Part shown: positions 1 through 10,541 of the stretch, in pieces
Numbering within the stretch: the first letter of the stretch is position 1
Layout: each line of letters starts with the position of its first letter
DNA from: Limnephilus marmoratus
Taxonomy: Eukaryota > Arthropoda > Insecta > Trichoptera > Limnephilidae
Length of the DNA: 64,000 nt
Reading direction: 5' to 3'
Assembly: GCA_917880885.1 (NCBI GenBank)
Contig: OU862912.1
Span: forward strand, 50,951,117-51,015,116
Program-made: the position numbers and the translations under genes
The notes under the pieces: generated by a model
The model's input: the letters and a program-made list of their open reading frames with translations, nothing else
Told to the model about the DNA's origin: nothing
Databases searched by the model: none

Positions 1-178
1 TGGATGCTACGTGAAATATATTCATTATTATTATATAAATATATAAATTATAGAAATCGATAAAATAAGAACGCAGTCATTTATAAATATTTTATAAAAA
101 AGTTTCCAGATGGGTTTGGTCAAAAAATAATACCAGTATACGAACCTGTTTTAGTGTCTTTAAAAAATTATTTTTGTA

Positions 179-595
179 TTTTTTTTCATTAGCTCCACAC
201 AGAAGTCTCTGCGGAAAATATTTTCCCTCAGGGCCTGTAGCATCTTTGTATTGTATGTAGGATTGTTTTTAAGGAAATAAAGGATAAAAAGATCCGGGAA
301 GGAAAAAGGCATGAGGGGTGAGTACGAATCTGGGGATCAGTGTGTCCAGGAATCCACCCCTCCCACTGCAGTGCAGGGCGATGGTCAGTCAGTCCAGCTG
401 AAGAGGTAAAATGGTCTCCCTCAATCAGTCTCTCCAAATCCGGCCCGCCACACAGCAGGTGGGCAGACACGAACTCGGGCACCCCTGCTAAGTCACCAAA
501 CATAGAGAACCACTTGGGATGACCTATGTATGGCAAAGGTGTTATTTATCTAATGAGTGGTTCACGGGGTGGCAGTACCCATAATCGCCTCCCAA
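179..595 (-). mobile_element. SINE-B copy, near full length
   Basis: This is a near-complete copy of the most frequent short element in the window, read on the minus strand. Its head (right end) is the GGGAGGCGG-type start followed by the GGATAACCAACACC region. Its tail (left end) has the CTCCACACAG / CTGTGTGGAG-type stem and a short A-run, seen here as T on the plus strand. ORFs inside it are translations of the repeat and not genes. Confidence 0.8.
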
Positions 596-599
596 ATTT

Positions 600-1130
600 T
601 GGAGGCGTGCCTCTGCATATTCACCCAGGATTTTTCATTCCAAGACATTTTCCCAAGGAATTCTCCATTCTCCCATTCTCCAATTTTTATTCCAAGACAT
701 TCTCCCAGCACTTAAGTACACATTATCATATCGTACATATTTACTTCTTGCAAAACTATTCATTTAAATATTTTTTTAAATATTTTTTATTTTTTAATTT
801 TAAATGCACATTAAATTTGCAGTTATACATAACCAATAATAAACGGATATTTTATTTAATCAAGTAATAATAGCGTTTTTGATTAATATTTAGTTGAAAA
901 ATATCTATATCAGGGTACAGGCAATTTAGTAACAGAATCATTTTTCCGAGCGGCATTACTAATGGCAAATTAGTTCTGCATCTTGGAACAACAAAAATTC
1001 CTCGTCTGCGCGCTCTTGTGAAGTTGTCGGGGACATAAAACTCAAATTTTATATTATATCGGGAATACAGATGTTACTGCTTAAAAGTTTATATGCTGTT
1101 GTCAACAAAGCAGTTTTCCTTCTATCGGCG
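600..1130. other. AT-rich spacer, no gene seen
   Basis: AT-rich sequence with several long T-runs. I see no recognisable domain, terminal inverted repeat or promoter. The short plus-strand ORF that starts near 526 runs out of SINE-B into this AT-rich DNA and has no protein-like composition. Confidence 0.5.
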
Positions 1131-1730
1131 AGGCTATTACCTAATACCCAACATGCCGGACAAAATGCCACGTACTAAATTATAGTATAGCAAACGAATC
1201 GCGGCCGAGCTGCAAAAATGTCTGGAGTTTCTTAGCACAAATCCTAGCATTCTTAAAGCTTTGCTGCATATCGTTTCTATGTGGACGTGAAATGTTAGGT
1301 GCGCATCAAAGGTGATTCCCAAATCTCTCAAAATAACAATATGTTGAAGAGATGAATAAGACATTTTGTAGTTATAGTAAATCATTTTGTTTGCCTTGGT
1401 GTAGCACATAATAGAGCATTTCTTAATATTAAATCCAAATTTATTGGTGTGACTCCATTCGACTATAGAATTTATATCACTTTGTAGTTGCAAGCAATTT
1501 TCCAAAGATTTTATTAAAAATAATAGTTTAAGGTCATCCGCGAATAAGAGAAACTTAGAAAATTTTATGCAATGGTAAATGTCGTTGATAAATAGCGAGA
1601 AAAGTAAATTACGTGGAGAGCCGGAAAGCGAAAGCGAACTGACAAACCTCGTCTCCCTGTGTGCTACAAAACAATTAACAAATACCACAAAATGTGGCAA
1701 CCCTCGCTGGCGTGGAAGATATACATAAAC
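1131..1730 (-). pseudogene. LINE reverse transcriptase fragment
   Basis: A 187-residue minus-strand ORF (1137-1700) carries the core of a non-LTR reverse transcriptase. LLFSLFINDI is followed by the catalytic FADDLKLL box, and then by the KKCSIMCYTK and DLGITFD stretches typical of the palm-thumb region. The normal PQGS/GPLLF motif upstream is garbled (SGSPRNLLFSLF), and fingers, endonuclease and C-terminus are absent, so this is a dead internal fragment. The motif order suits jockey/CR1-like LINEs. I cannot assign the exact clade. Confidence 0.75.
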
Positions 1731-1734
1731 TACT

Positions 1735-2050
1735 CGTTGACATAATGAAGACGAATGCTGTGTTGCTCACTTTAAATTAATAATTAAACTCTAACTGGAA
1801 TTTCGCTTATTTGTACAGCATTAATTAACTCTAAGAAGAATTTGCAATTACATTCACTTGATACTAATTGCAGGATTAAAATAGTTATTAGATACATTTT
1901 GTGCTTACATCTGAACCCTTTTTATACTGACACCAATTAACTTTGTTTATATATCAAAATCATTTTATTTTTCCCTTAAAACTTATTGTTTGTGTTTTTC
2001 CACTCTTTTTTACTTTGCTTAGATTATTATTATCCCCTAGAGTTTGAACA
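1735..2050. other. AT-rich spacer, no gene seen
   Basis: AT-rich sequence between two LINE fragments. No coding, repeat or RNA signal was recognised. Confidence 0.45.
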
Positions 2051-2054
2051 TCTA

Positions 2055-2420
2055 TTATATTATTTTTAGGTACTTTATTTTCTTCTTCCTTTTGGTTGGT
2101 TCCTCATTGCTGAGGATCGTGACCCCTACTCCAATTTCCATGGTGGACAAGGCTCCACCACTCCTTGCCGTACTGCGCTGCGTGGAAAGCCAAGTACACC
2201 CTTGTAGACGCCAGTGATACTTGGTCACTCCGGCGCTTTGATGACCTTCCTCTGCTCTTCGGCCTTCCACCATAACATGAGGCGAGCAACGTATCCAAAG
2301 TATCTTAAGATAAGTTATAGGAAGATAGTTAAAAGCCTATTCTGGATGCCTAGCTTTTCCAGAATGAACACATTTGTGCATCTGGCTGTCCATGGAAACG
2401 TGAGCATTTTTCTCCAGCAC
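2055..2420 (-). pseudogene. LINE C-terminal fragment
   Basis: On the minus strand, short overlapping reading frames give GGRPKSRGRSSKRRSDQV, then AQYGKEWWSLVHH and GHDPQQ followed by a stop. This is the end signature of a large insect LINE family: a GRP-R-x-RWSDQ block, then a D/QR-x-WR block, then the stop. Frameshifts separate the pieces and the reverse transcriptase is missing. It is a 5'-truncated dead copy. Confidence 0.7.
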
Positions 2421-2663
2421 TTCATTTAGAGGGCGTCTATTTGAATACTGTTATTTATTATTTTTTCCTAAATTCTGTAAATAATATTTTGTTTTATTAT
2501 TATAACCTATCTAACATTGTATTTCTCATCTACCTATCTTCATTTTTCTTATGTTTTATTGACATTGTGTCTATTACAAAAGCCCCATGGGCATACACGA
2601 ATATTCACCGTGTCCAGAAACTAGTGGTACAAGTGGAAAACCAGTGAAAGACCACGCAGAGAA

Positions 2664-2690
2664 CCATTATTATTATTATTATTATTATAA
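2664..2690. repeat. (ATT)n microsatellite
   Basis: Short perfect ATT run directly next to the A-tail end of the adjacent SINE-A copy. Confidence 0.9.
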
Positions 2691-2698
2691 AAGGCATG

Positions 2699-3095
2699 TT
2701 TTTTTTTTACATGAGTACCGCACAAGAGTCCCAACTGCTCCCGTCTGGAGCCAGTGGGACTATGACGTCCACAATTGGGGTATGTTGTGAGGCTGAAGGT
2801 AGTGGGGAGGGGAAGGAGATAGGGAAGAGGAAGGTGGGGATAGTACCCGACTATTCAGAACACGGCTATAGCCATTTCAAGCAACGTTTCAATTCTGAAT
2901 GGTGGTGGACCAGGGCGATACTGAGAGTATCTTCCACTCTGGAACGTGCCGCAAATATACTTTATATTATTTTAAATGAATAAATTGTGAAATAACACAA
3001 ATTAATCAAATAAAATTTATTTACCATGCCGGGATTCAATCCCGCGACCTTCGGAGTGCTAGTCAAGAGCCTTACCGCTGGACTATGCCGGCCGT
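2699..3095 (-). mobile_element. SINE-A, full length
   Basis: tRNA-derived SINE on the minus strand. The right end is the tRNA-like head, with an A-box-like TAGTCCAGCGG and a B-box-like GGGATTGAATCCC. The body contains the TTCAGAATTGAAAC region. The left end has the CCAGACGGGAGCAG motif and a short A-tail (T-run on plus). It matches the plus-strand copy at 14896-15316 along its whole length. Confidence 0.85.
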
Positions 3096-3099
3096 TCAG

Positions 3100-3565
3100 A
3101 TAATATGATAATAAAAAAATAAAGTTATCTCCTAAGCGATCAATTTTTTCCAATTTAACTTAAAAACTTCTAACGTCGGACACAATTTACTCGAATACGA
3201 AAGCTTAAATAAAAAAAATTCATTCGCGAAATCGACTCCAAATGTAATGCAGATTCAACAGTTTTCCGCTTGTACTAGGAGTTTGCGGACACCGTTTACA
3301 GATATGAAAGAAAGATTAACTTTTTCCTATTTTTATCGCATGAAAAACACATTATGCCTTATACGCCAACCAATATCCACAAATAATTGTTACGATTTCA
3401 TTCATAAAGTAATTTTCTTTTCTGAATTAGATAACAACTATTTGCACGTGAGTCGATGACCGCGAAATTTACTCATTTGTATGATATTGTTAACAATTAT
3501 GCTTATTAAATACATTAATGTTAACGAATGGTGAATTAAATCTTTTATCATTTTCAGAAGATCGG
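3100..3565. other. spacer, no gene seen
   Basis: AT-rich DNA without recognisable features. Confidence 0.4.
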
Positions 3566-3694
3566 CAGATGTGTAAAAGCCTCTCCCCTCTCAAGGCTTA
3601 TACCACTTTGATCATGACAGATTTGGAATTGTACCTTTGGATTTGAGGGGGGAGACGGAAATTAAAGACGGCAAGTCGAAGTAGTGAGTCAGTC

Positions 3695-3700
3695 TTTATT
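3695..3700 (-). terminator. Polyadenylation signal of the candidate LTR
   Basis: AATAAA on the minus strand about 520 nt downstream of the TCAGT initiator, in the same GC-richer block. Confidence 0.4.
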
Positions 3701-4238
3701 GATGCGCTACGTAGCGAGGTCGAAGCGGAGCGGAGTGACATTTGTGATGAGTGAAGAAGGTCAGGAGACTACGGCGGTGAAGATCACTGGTCTTCAGGGA
3801 GCCGGCGTGTTGCACTACACCATGGCAGTGTAGGAGTGACCTTGGTCCAGGCGGTCGACCGTCGTCGCATTGACGAGGTATGGCGGCTGTGTGTCCAGTG
3901 GGTCGGAGCACACACGTGACGCAGGAAGGAACCTTGAGAGGCGATGAGGATGCTGGCGCGTTGCTGGTTGTGGTTGCTGCTCGTTGCAGGATGCTGATGC
4001 TGGCGCGTTGCCGGTTGTTGTTGCTGGCGCGTTGCCTGACATCTCATGTCGAGATGGTGAAGTTCCTCGAAGGTGCTGGAAATATTCCTGGTGTCACGCT
4101 GGATATGTATTGTTCACTACTGACTGCGCGGGCCCGTGCCCGTAAGGCACGCAAAGAGTTACTGCACTGCTCGGACTGTGTTCCTTGTTCGATGAATGGA
4201 AAGTACTGACTGACTGAGTCTGAGCGAGCGAGCGCTGG

Positions 4239-4246
4239 CTTATATA
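4239..4246 (-). promoter_or_regulatory. TATA box of the candidate LTR
   Basis: TATATAAG on the minus strand, with the arthropod-type initiator TCAGT (A at 4215) spaced 31 nt downstream. Confidence 0.5.
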
Positions 4247-4654
4247 CTCGTGGCGAGTAATTAGTCTCCCGGTAGGTAATGCGTGAACTCACACAAAGGC
4301 GAGAGATCACTCGAACTTTCTGCGGGCACTTGAACGGTACAGCCAGACGTTCTAGCTCTTTCGCGTAGGTGGCGGATTATTATTTCTACTACGTTACGGC
4401 ACTCGCTGCAGGTAGATATGCCGTATCTTCCAGCGTATTCCACGGACGTCAGTGGCGCAGCGGTAAACTTCGCAGAGCGGGTTAAGTGACCGCCACAGAT
4501 TTATATACGTACCGCCTTCTAAACGCTGGTTTTGATTTGGTGGCATTCGCAACTTATATTGTGTCATAGGAATATACACAAAAATGCTCTCGTGAATAAC
4601 AAAAAATAATATTGGCCTCACTCTTCTCCAGTTTGCATTAAATATCATAACGAA

Positions 4655-5130
4655 CTTGCACCTGAGATGCTAGTAAGAAAACCTTCTTGTTTTGTTTATA
4701 TTCTGGCATTATTTCCCTATGTTGAATTTGGCAGCCACCTACGATCTGGAGCCCCAAAATACTTGAAAAAACCCGTGACTGCAGAAACGTGCAGTCCATT
4801 CGCTAGTTTCTCTATCTTATCACACGGTTTGAAATCTTTAGAGCACAGGAGGGTGGGAATGCTATCCATGGTTTACCGGTATTTCAAAGAAAGATGCGTG
4901 GTGGCTTGACACATGAGAACGTGTTGTTATATGGCTCGTTCTTGAGTTCATCAGTTCGGCTGTGATTTGCCGGCACTGTTTCCTCCCACCCGTAACACGG
5001 GTATCTTTAAGACCAATGTTCATTCCTTCCTCTATAAAAAAGAGCCTCTCACAGGATCCTCAAAGATGACATAAGCCCCGAGGCAAATTATTTTCCTCAA
5101 GGCCCCCTGCGAGGAGTTAATTTAAAAAAA
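4655..5130 (+). pseudogene. LINE 3' end, tail matching SINE-B
   Basis: A plus-strand ORF (4667-4909) gives VEFGSHLRSGAPKYLK and EHRRVGMLSMVYRYFKERC, the C-terminal region after a jockey/CR1-like reverse transcriptase. The same protein end recurs at 33280-33546. After the coding end come about 130 nt of 3' UTR. These contain the CCCCGAGGC / CCTCAAGG stem and the GAGGAGTTAAT end plus A-run that are also the tail of SINE-B. It is 5'-truncated and frameshifted. Confidence 0.75.
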
Positions 5131-5600
5131 TCAACAATAAAACTTTATAACAAAACCTGTAGGTACCTATCTAAAGATACCCTGGGAAATGTAAAATCTG
5201 CAATCTGGTTTAAGTTAATGGCTTGCAAGGTAATCTTTTTTTTTCTTCACCTTTTATTATTTCATATTGTTTAAATGCTATTTGCAAAACATTACTTCTA
5301 TTTGTTGAAGTGAAACTAGGTTTTTCAAACTTTTTATTTCATTCGCAATAAAATCAACACGGAAATAAAGTATTCTGCCACATTTATCTTAAAGTTTATT
5401 GATGTAATCGGACACGCGGGCTTCAAAGGGAGCGCTTTTCAATTCTTTTTCAATTCGATCATATAAATAACTCAGATGCCGGCCAAGTAGCTACCTTCTA
5501 TAAAATATAATTTTTCTTTTCGGTTTCTAAGATTTTCCAGTACATTTTTGCGATTTTAAGAAGTTTGCACGTAAATCATTTTTGCTTACAATAATAAAAA
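5131..5600. other. spacer, no gene seen
   Basis: AT-rich sequence. No motif recognised. Confidence 0.4.
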
Positions 5601-5700
5601 GACAGCCTCCGTGGTCGAGGGGTAAGGCTCTTGACTCACAATCGGAAGGACGCGAGATCGAATTCCGGGGTGCGCAAATAAATTTTATTAATTAGTGTGA
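5601..5700 (+). mobile_element. SINE-A head fragment
   Basis: The tRNA-like head only, with an internal Pol III promoter. The A-box TGGTCGAGGGG is at 5612-5622 and a degenerate B-box GATCGAATTCC is at 5656-5666. It is followed by the AAATAAATTTTATT segment and then lost. The fragment ends about 105 bp before the TAA repeat that hosts the Dong element. Confidence 0.75.
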
Positions 5701-5804
5701 TAAATTTAGATTAATTAGTGTGAACTATAGCTAACAACTTCTCAAATTTTTCATTTTCAAATAATTCTCTAACTTCTCCATCTTCTTTTTGTAATCCAAT
5801 CTAA

Positions 5805-5805
5805 C

Positions 5806-5839
<34 letters not shown>
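5805..5839 (+). repeat. (TAA)n microsatellite, Dong target
   Basis: About eleven TAA units immediately precede the 5' truncation point of the Dong-like element. TAA repeats are the known insertion target of Dong in the silkworm. Confidence 0.85.
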
Positions 5840-5848
5840 CAGGTAGAA

Positions 5849-6847
5849 ATGCTTAGAAATTTTTTCCATAGGAAAGCTAATAGCTCAGAAATGCACAAAA
5901 TAATTTGCAAGGCAGATAGAAATATTACACCTTTAAATTTATATGACGAGAATGCCAACATTCTTATAAATACTAACCAGGAATTATTAGATTCCTGGTC
6001 AAATAAAATTATTCACGCAAAACACTTCAATTATCTCAACCAAACGTATGTTGACAAACTTTCGTCAAACAAATGGTTGAGTATTGGAGAGTTGAGCGCA
6101 GAAATAGAAGGATTTATGCTTGCAATTCAAGATAGAGTCATTAATACTAAAAATTATAGAAAGCATATAATCAAAGATATAAATCAAATTGATGATTTAT
6201 GTAGAAAATGTTTGGCTTTTCCCGAAACTATAGAACATATTATATCGGGATGTTCTATATTAGCGCCTTCCGGGTATACATTTAGGCACAATCAGGTTTT
6301 AAAAATAATTCACCAAAGTTTGGTAATTAAACATAACTTGATTGATTGCCGTAATGTAGTACCTTATTATGAATATGAACCAAATTCATTTATAGAAAAT
6401 GAATTTTATAAAATATATTATGATAAAACTATACTAACAGACAGAACAATTAGTCATAATAGACCTGATATAGTTTTACATGACAAAATTAAAAAAATAA
6501 CTTATATCATTGATGTAGCTATTCCAAATTCCTGTAATATTCAAAAAACTGTTTCTGAAAAAATTAGAAAATACACAGATTTAGGAAATGAGATTAAAAG
6601 AATTTGGCATTCTCGGACTATAAAAATATTACCATTTGTTATTTCGGCCACTGGCATAATACCTAGGAATCTGATTCAAAATTTAAGCATATTAGATTTG
6701 TCAAAGAATTTGTATATAAAAATGCAAAAAGCAGTAATTTTAAATACATGTAGGATTACAAAAGATTTTTTAAATATTTATATTGAGGGATCAGTAGGAT
6801 TTATAGGTTCAATTAGAAATGCCACAGAACCGAACCCTCTGATATGA
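5849..6847 (+). CDS. Dong/R4-type C-terminal zinc knuckle and endonuclease
   Basis: An uninterrupted 332-residue ORF, the C-terminal part of a site-specific LINE polyprotein. At residues about 118-135 there is a CCHC knuckle of spacing C-x2-C-x8-H-x4-C (CRKCLAFP...H...C). At about 206-223 there is a restriction-like endonuclease core: RPD, 14 residues, then D (RPDIVL ... IIDVAIP). A K-rich helix (EKIRKYTDLGNEIKRIW) follows, as in R2/R4 enzymes. In a complete element this domain nicks the TAA target and primes reverse transcription. No reverse transcriptase motifs are present, so the first ATG is an artefact of truncation and the product alone could not transpose. The open frame without stops suggests recent insertion. 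Confidence 0.75.
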   Translation: MLRNFFHRKANSSEMHKIICKADRNITPLNLYDENANILINTNQELLDSWSNKIIHAKHFNYLNQTYVDKLSSNKWLSIGELSAEIEGFMLAIQDRVINTKNYRKHIIKDINQIDDLCRKCLAFPETIEHIISGCSILAPSGYTFRHNQVLKIIHQSLVIKHNLIDCRNVVPYYEYEPNSFIENEFYKIYYDKTILTDRTISHNRPDIVLHDKIKKITYIIDVAIPNSCNIQKTVSEKIRKYTDLGNEIKRIWHSRTIKILPFVISATGIIPRNLIQNLSILDLSKNLYIKMQKAVILNTCRITKDFLNIYIEGSVGFIGSIRNATEPNPLI

Positions 6848-7014
6848 AAATATCTGGAGTCGGTGAATTATATTCCCATTTGGTCTCTAGTGGGTTGACA
6901 TGTTGTTCTTGTATTGTTTTGTATTTATAATACTTATATAGTGCAATTGCATAACGTGGATTCATTCACTAGATGATCATTTGAGGAAGTGTATGAAAGG
7001 GTTTAGTTTTTCCT

Positions 7015-7016
<2 letters not shown>

Positions 7017-7077
<61 letters not shown>
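7017..7077 (+). repeat. 61-nt homopolymer T tract
   Basis: An unbroken T-run inside the Dong 3' UTR. The minus-strand copy at 45797 has TTTTTCCTGTAGGGAAAA at the same place, so the tract replaced or expanded a short T5CC motif in this copy. Confidence 0.9.
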
Positions 7078-7078
<1 letters not shown>

Positions 7079-7112
7079 GGGGAAAATTTAACCCGGACAT
7101 TTAAATCTGGTG

Positions 7113-7798
7113 CATAATAATATTTATTTCGCATAAAATTATACAATGAAACATATGTGGAAACTTTGACTAGCCAACTAGGAATGGATCCTGTTTTAGG
7201 CCAGTCAAATTGACAAATTTAGTTCATATCATAATTTCATATTACATTGATAAATTATATAACCATATTATTTATTGAATGAAACAAGTGTTACGATTAA
7301 ATTCCTCGATTTTTGGTTAACTTTTTATATTTAGATTAACTATAATCTAACTTTATTATATAAGTATATCATTTTCTTATTATAGAAGATCTGTGTGCAT
7401 TGTCGGTATTAAGAGCAGGCAAAACATAATATATCTTTATTTACTATCTAAGCAGCATTATATGTATAAGACTGATTACTGTGAACTATATATATCAATA
7501 ATCCCTTAATATACTAATAATAACTTATCTTTTCCAATATTCTTTAACTTCTTCGCCTTATTCTTGTAATCCAATATAACTACATAAACTCTCTTACTGA
7601 AGAAGAATTTGTGTGCATAGTATAATTAGTGAAAAGTTTCAACCTATACTAATGAATGTATATCCACGAACTGTAAACTTCACCCACCATAACATAACAT
7701 AGGGTCATCCCTAGCATGGAGGGTGAAATATCACAAAAAAACTATATGTACTTTCGATAATTCATGTATTAAATAAATAAATAAATAAATTTAATAAT
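7113..7798. other. AT-rich spacer with (AAAT)n
   Basis: AT-rich sequence ending in an AAAT-type run near 7770-7792. The segment 7483-7573 weakly resembles 5722-5805 (GTGAACTATA ... TTGTAATCCAAT), hinting at an older repeat. No gene seen. Confidence 0.4.
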
Positions 7799-8092
7799 TT
7801 GTGTTATTTCACAATTAATTATAGTACATTTGCGGCATATTCCAGAGCAAAGATACTCTCAGTATCGCCCTGGTGTAAGACCACCATTCAGAATTGGAAC
7901 TTTGCTTGAAATGGCTTCAGCTATGTTTGGTAACCAGATCAGAATGGCCAGGTCTTTCCCCACCTTCCTCTTCCCCCTCTCCTTCTCCTTCTCCTTAACT
8001 TCCTTTCAGCATCATAACATACCTCTATTGGGTATGCTATAGTTTCACAGGCTCCAGACGGGAGCAGCAGGGACTCCTGTGAGTTATTAAAA
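7799..8092 (+). mobile_element. SINE-A, 5'-truncated
   Basis: Starts within the TTTCACAATTAATT region of SINE-A and runs through CGCCCTGGTGTAAGACC to CCAGACGGGAGCAG and an A-tail. The tRNA head is absent. Confidence 0.85.
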
Positions 8093-8630
8093 AAAAATAT
8101 ATATAAATATACTTGTATAGAATTTTTAATTTAGTTTAAAATTTGCTCGTGAATGACACGAACCGGTCGCAATTTAAAAAAAAAATAAAGTAACAAATGT
8201 ACATTGAAAATTAAAATTCCCTTTTTATATCAAAATAAACTAAATGCTTCAGTAATTTAGAAACAAAATAGAATAAATTTTAGAAAAAAGTTACTCACTA
8301 CCAAATTATTATTTTTTTGACCAGATTTTTTTATATATGCTCAGACTTTGACACGACGCGACGTGTTGATGGAATTGGGTAAGAAATTGAACAATTTTGG
8401 GGCAACCTAGGGCCAGCCTAGTTTTGAAGTGAGTGACTGTGTACACGCATGTGGTATGTCTCGGGCTAGAGCGATTTGTGTTTTTTGTGAAATTGTTAGG
8501 ACGAGTAAATATAAATTTAAGTTAATCCTTACACTGTTCATTCGCGGTAAAATTCCAAAGCCTTTTCAAAGCCATGGTTTCATAAGAAATTTTGTATCAG
8601 TGTTTTCACCGTATCGGTTTCATTGATCAC
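8093..8630. other. spacer, no gene seen
   Basis: AT-rich. A 65-codon ORF at 8429 starts MSDCVHACGMSRARAICVFC and resembles no domain I recognise. Confidence 0.35.
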
Positions 8631-8631
8631 C

Positions 8632-8785
8632 CAGCCCCAGTCCCCAACCCCTCCGTCACCCTTCCCATGCGTGTCCTTTACCACGCCAACCCGTTCCCGC
8701 CCTCGTTTCCCTTCCGCGTCTCTTTCCCCTCCCACTTTCCCCTTCCACCTTCCCAGCCTGAAGGAAGGAAGGAAGGAACCCAATG
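8632..8785 (+). repeat. Pyrimidine-rich tract
   Basis: C/T-rich stretch (CCCAGCCCCAGTCCCCAACC and similar) directly before the LINE fragment. A similar C-rich block is at 21240-21350 inside another repeat. Confidence 0.5.
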
Positions 8786-8786
8786 A

Positions 8787-9198
8787 AGGAAGTTTGAACA
8801 AACTAGAAGTTATACCAAACAAAGCTATGAGATGTATACTGGGAAAAGGCAAATACGCAAGGATTAATCAAATGAGAGAGGAGCTAAATTGGATTCCAAT
8901 AAAAAAGAGACTACTATTTAACGTGTTAATTTTTGTGCATAAAATTATGAAAAACCAAATGCCAAAATACTTTAAGGATGAAATTGTTTTTAATAGAGAC
9001 ATTCATAATTACGAAACAAGAAATATAAACAGAGTTCGATTGCCACAAATGAAGAAATCAAAATCACAGAACAGCCTAATGTACAGAGGACTAAAGATGT
9101 ATGATGAAATGCCTGAAAGTATGAAGAATGAAGAAAGAATGAACGTATTTAAAAGAAATATTATGCTTACTGTAAAAATATTTAAATTTATCAAATGA
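8787..9198 (+). pseudogene. LINE C-terminal domain fragment
   Basis: The second half of a 191-codon ORF reads KLEVIPNKAMRCILGKGKYA, then TRNINRVRLP and LMYRGLKMYDEMPESMKN. This is the post-reverse-transcriptase region of insect jockey/CR1-like LINEs. The first 50 or so residues come from the preceding C-rich tract and are not part of the protein. The catalytic region is absent. Confidence 0.7.
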
Positions 9199-9199
9199 A

Positions 9200-9808
9200 A
9201 TGTTACATTGTGCTTATTAGTTTATATTCATGTAGTATTAACTAACTCAATAATTAATAAAAAAAAATAAAAAAAAGCCTTCCCCTCCCCCACGCGAACC
9301 CCCCCCCCAAATAACTTGCTCGTCACCTATAAATTTTGTACACAAATTTCATAATAACAGAGCTCACCATTACATATAGAAATCTTCGCAGGTTTGCGCA
9401 CTACAAATCACCAAAGTTTCAATCGCAATCACCCCCCATGGGGTGACACCCGACCCGGTGAAAAAACTTAAGATTGTAGAATATTACTATAAAAATATTT
9501 TACACATAAACACTGTCTGTTATTTATATTTTCGTAGCTCCGTGGCTCGGTCGGACGGGGATTACCCAAAAATTCTGATGTTTTATTTTTCTTCCTAGCT
9601 CTAACTATTGCTCGGTTGCGGATTCCCCTGACATTTTCCTTGCTTGTGAAGTGAATTTTTACCTTTTGATTGGCGTAAAGTTGTTATTCTGTTAGTGTTT
9701 CAAGCTTTTAAGTACAAGGAAAGTGGATTGGATATTTAAATTTTTTGTAATAAACGAAAACTGATAAAAGCAAACCCTGAATATATTTATAGCAGAATCG
9801 ATTGATGA
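9200..9808. other. spacer with C-run and small palindrome
   Basis: Contains a C-run near 9300 and a short perfect inverted repeat (TCACCCC ... GGGGTGA) near 9430-9447. No coding signal. Confidence 0.4.
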
Positions 9809-9811
9809 CTT

Positions 9812-10264
9812 GGGAGGCGGGTATGGGTACCGCCGCCCCAGGAACCATTTATTGGATAACCAACACCTGTGCCATGGAAGTGCTTCGCTACGTTTGGTAA
9901 CTAAGCAGGGGTGCCCGGGTTCATGGGGTGAAGTTTGTCCAAGGTCTTGGCGGCGTATGCGTCTGTCCTGCACCTGGTGCGTGGCGGACCGGATCGAGAG
10001 AGACTGATTGAGGGAGGCCTTTTGACTTTTCCAGCAGGACACTTTCGACCCATTGTCTTGCACCGCAGTTGGAGGGATGGACTCATACGTCCATCACTCC
10101 TGGACACAATGACCTCCAGATCCCCTCATACTTTTTTCTTTCCCAGAACTTCCTATCCTTCCCTTCCCTAAAAAGACCTTCCTCATAGCATCCCCTAAGA
10201 TGACATAGGCCCTGAGGGAAATTATTTTCTTCAGAGCTTCCTGTGTGGAGCTAATGTAAAAAAA
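9812..10264 (+). mobile_element. SINE-B, full length
   Basis: Complete copy from GGGAGGCGGGTATGGGTACC at the 5' end to the GTGTGGAGCTAATG tail and A-run. It has the diagnostic blocks AACCAACACC, GGGGTGCCCGGGTTCATG and CCTGAGGGAAATTATTTTC. Confidence 0.85.
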
Positions 10265-10541
10265 CAAAAAATTACTGACTAAAAATAAAGATCAATCATC
10301 TGTATTTTTTTTGTCTTTATTTCATTATTGTGTATACAAACATAACTAAACAATAACGGAGGAATAATAAAAAGTAAGTAATTAGGAGTATTTCGAAAAT
10401 CGTTCTTACAATATTTGACTAGCAAGTAATGATTTTATTTTTATGAAGTCGAAATTTACGTTTTGACCTTTTCAAAGTACCTTTAATGGCTCTCCTATAT
10501 CGGGTCATCTGTCATCTTCGGCGAGCGACAGTGTTTACACC

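Larger units (their letters stand above)
3570..4490 (-). mobile_element. Candidate solo LTR or promoter/polyA cassette
   Basis: GC-richer block that, on the minus strand, has a complete Pol II transcription cassette. TATATAAG lies at 4246-4239. A run of overlapping TCAGT initiators includes one whose A (4215) is 31 nt downstream of the TATA start. AATAAA lies at 3700-3695, about 520 nt further on. This TATA-Inr-short R-polyA layout is typical of LTR retrotransposons. No gag or pol is adjacent, so a solo LTR is the simplest reading. Exact ends and the target duplication were not resolved. ORFs inside (glutamine-rich and other) are compositional. Confidence 0.45.
5840..7112 (+). mobile_element. 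Dong-like (R4-clade) retrotransposon, 5'-truncated
   Basis: Non-LTR retrotransposon of the restriction-like-endonuclease type. It starts directly after a TAA microsatellite, runs through a 332-codon ORF and ends with about 265 nt of 3' UTR at AAATCTGGTG, followed by CATAATAAT. Other copies lie at 22049-22316, 26772-26890, 45561-45796 and 45797-46740, all on the minus strand. The reverse transcriptase half is missing, as expected for 5' truncation during target-primed reverse transcription. The 61-nt T-run in the 3' UTR is absent from the other copies. Confidence 0.8.

Noticed and set aside
228..536. 102-codon ORF
   Set aside because: It lies within a SINE-B copy on its coding-like strand. 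Other SINE-B copies do not keep the frame.
3784..4047. Glutamine-rich ORFs on the minus strand
   Set aside because: Two overlapping frames of the same tandem CAACGCGCCAGCA-type repeat are open, which indicates composition and not coding.
4440..4500. A-box TGGCGCAGCGG as a further SINE or tRNA
   Set aside because: No B-box at a suitable distance and no tail. A single box match is weak.
8429..8626. 65-codon ORF with CxxC-like spacing (ICVFCEIV)
   Set aside because: Considered as a THAP/BED zinc-finger start, but no further Cys/His in register and no conserved domain follow.
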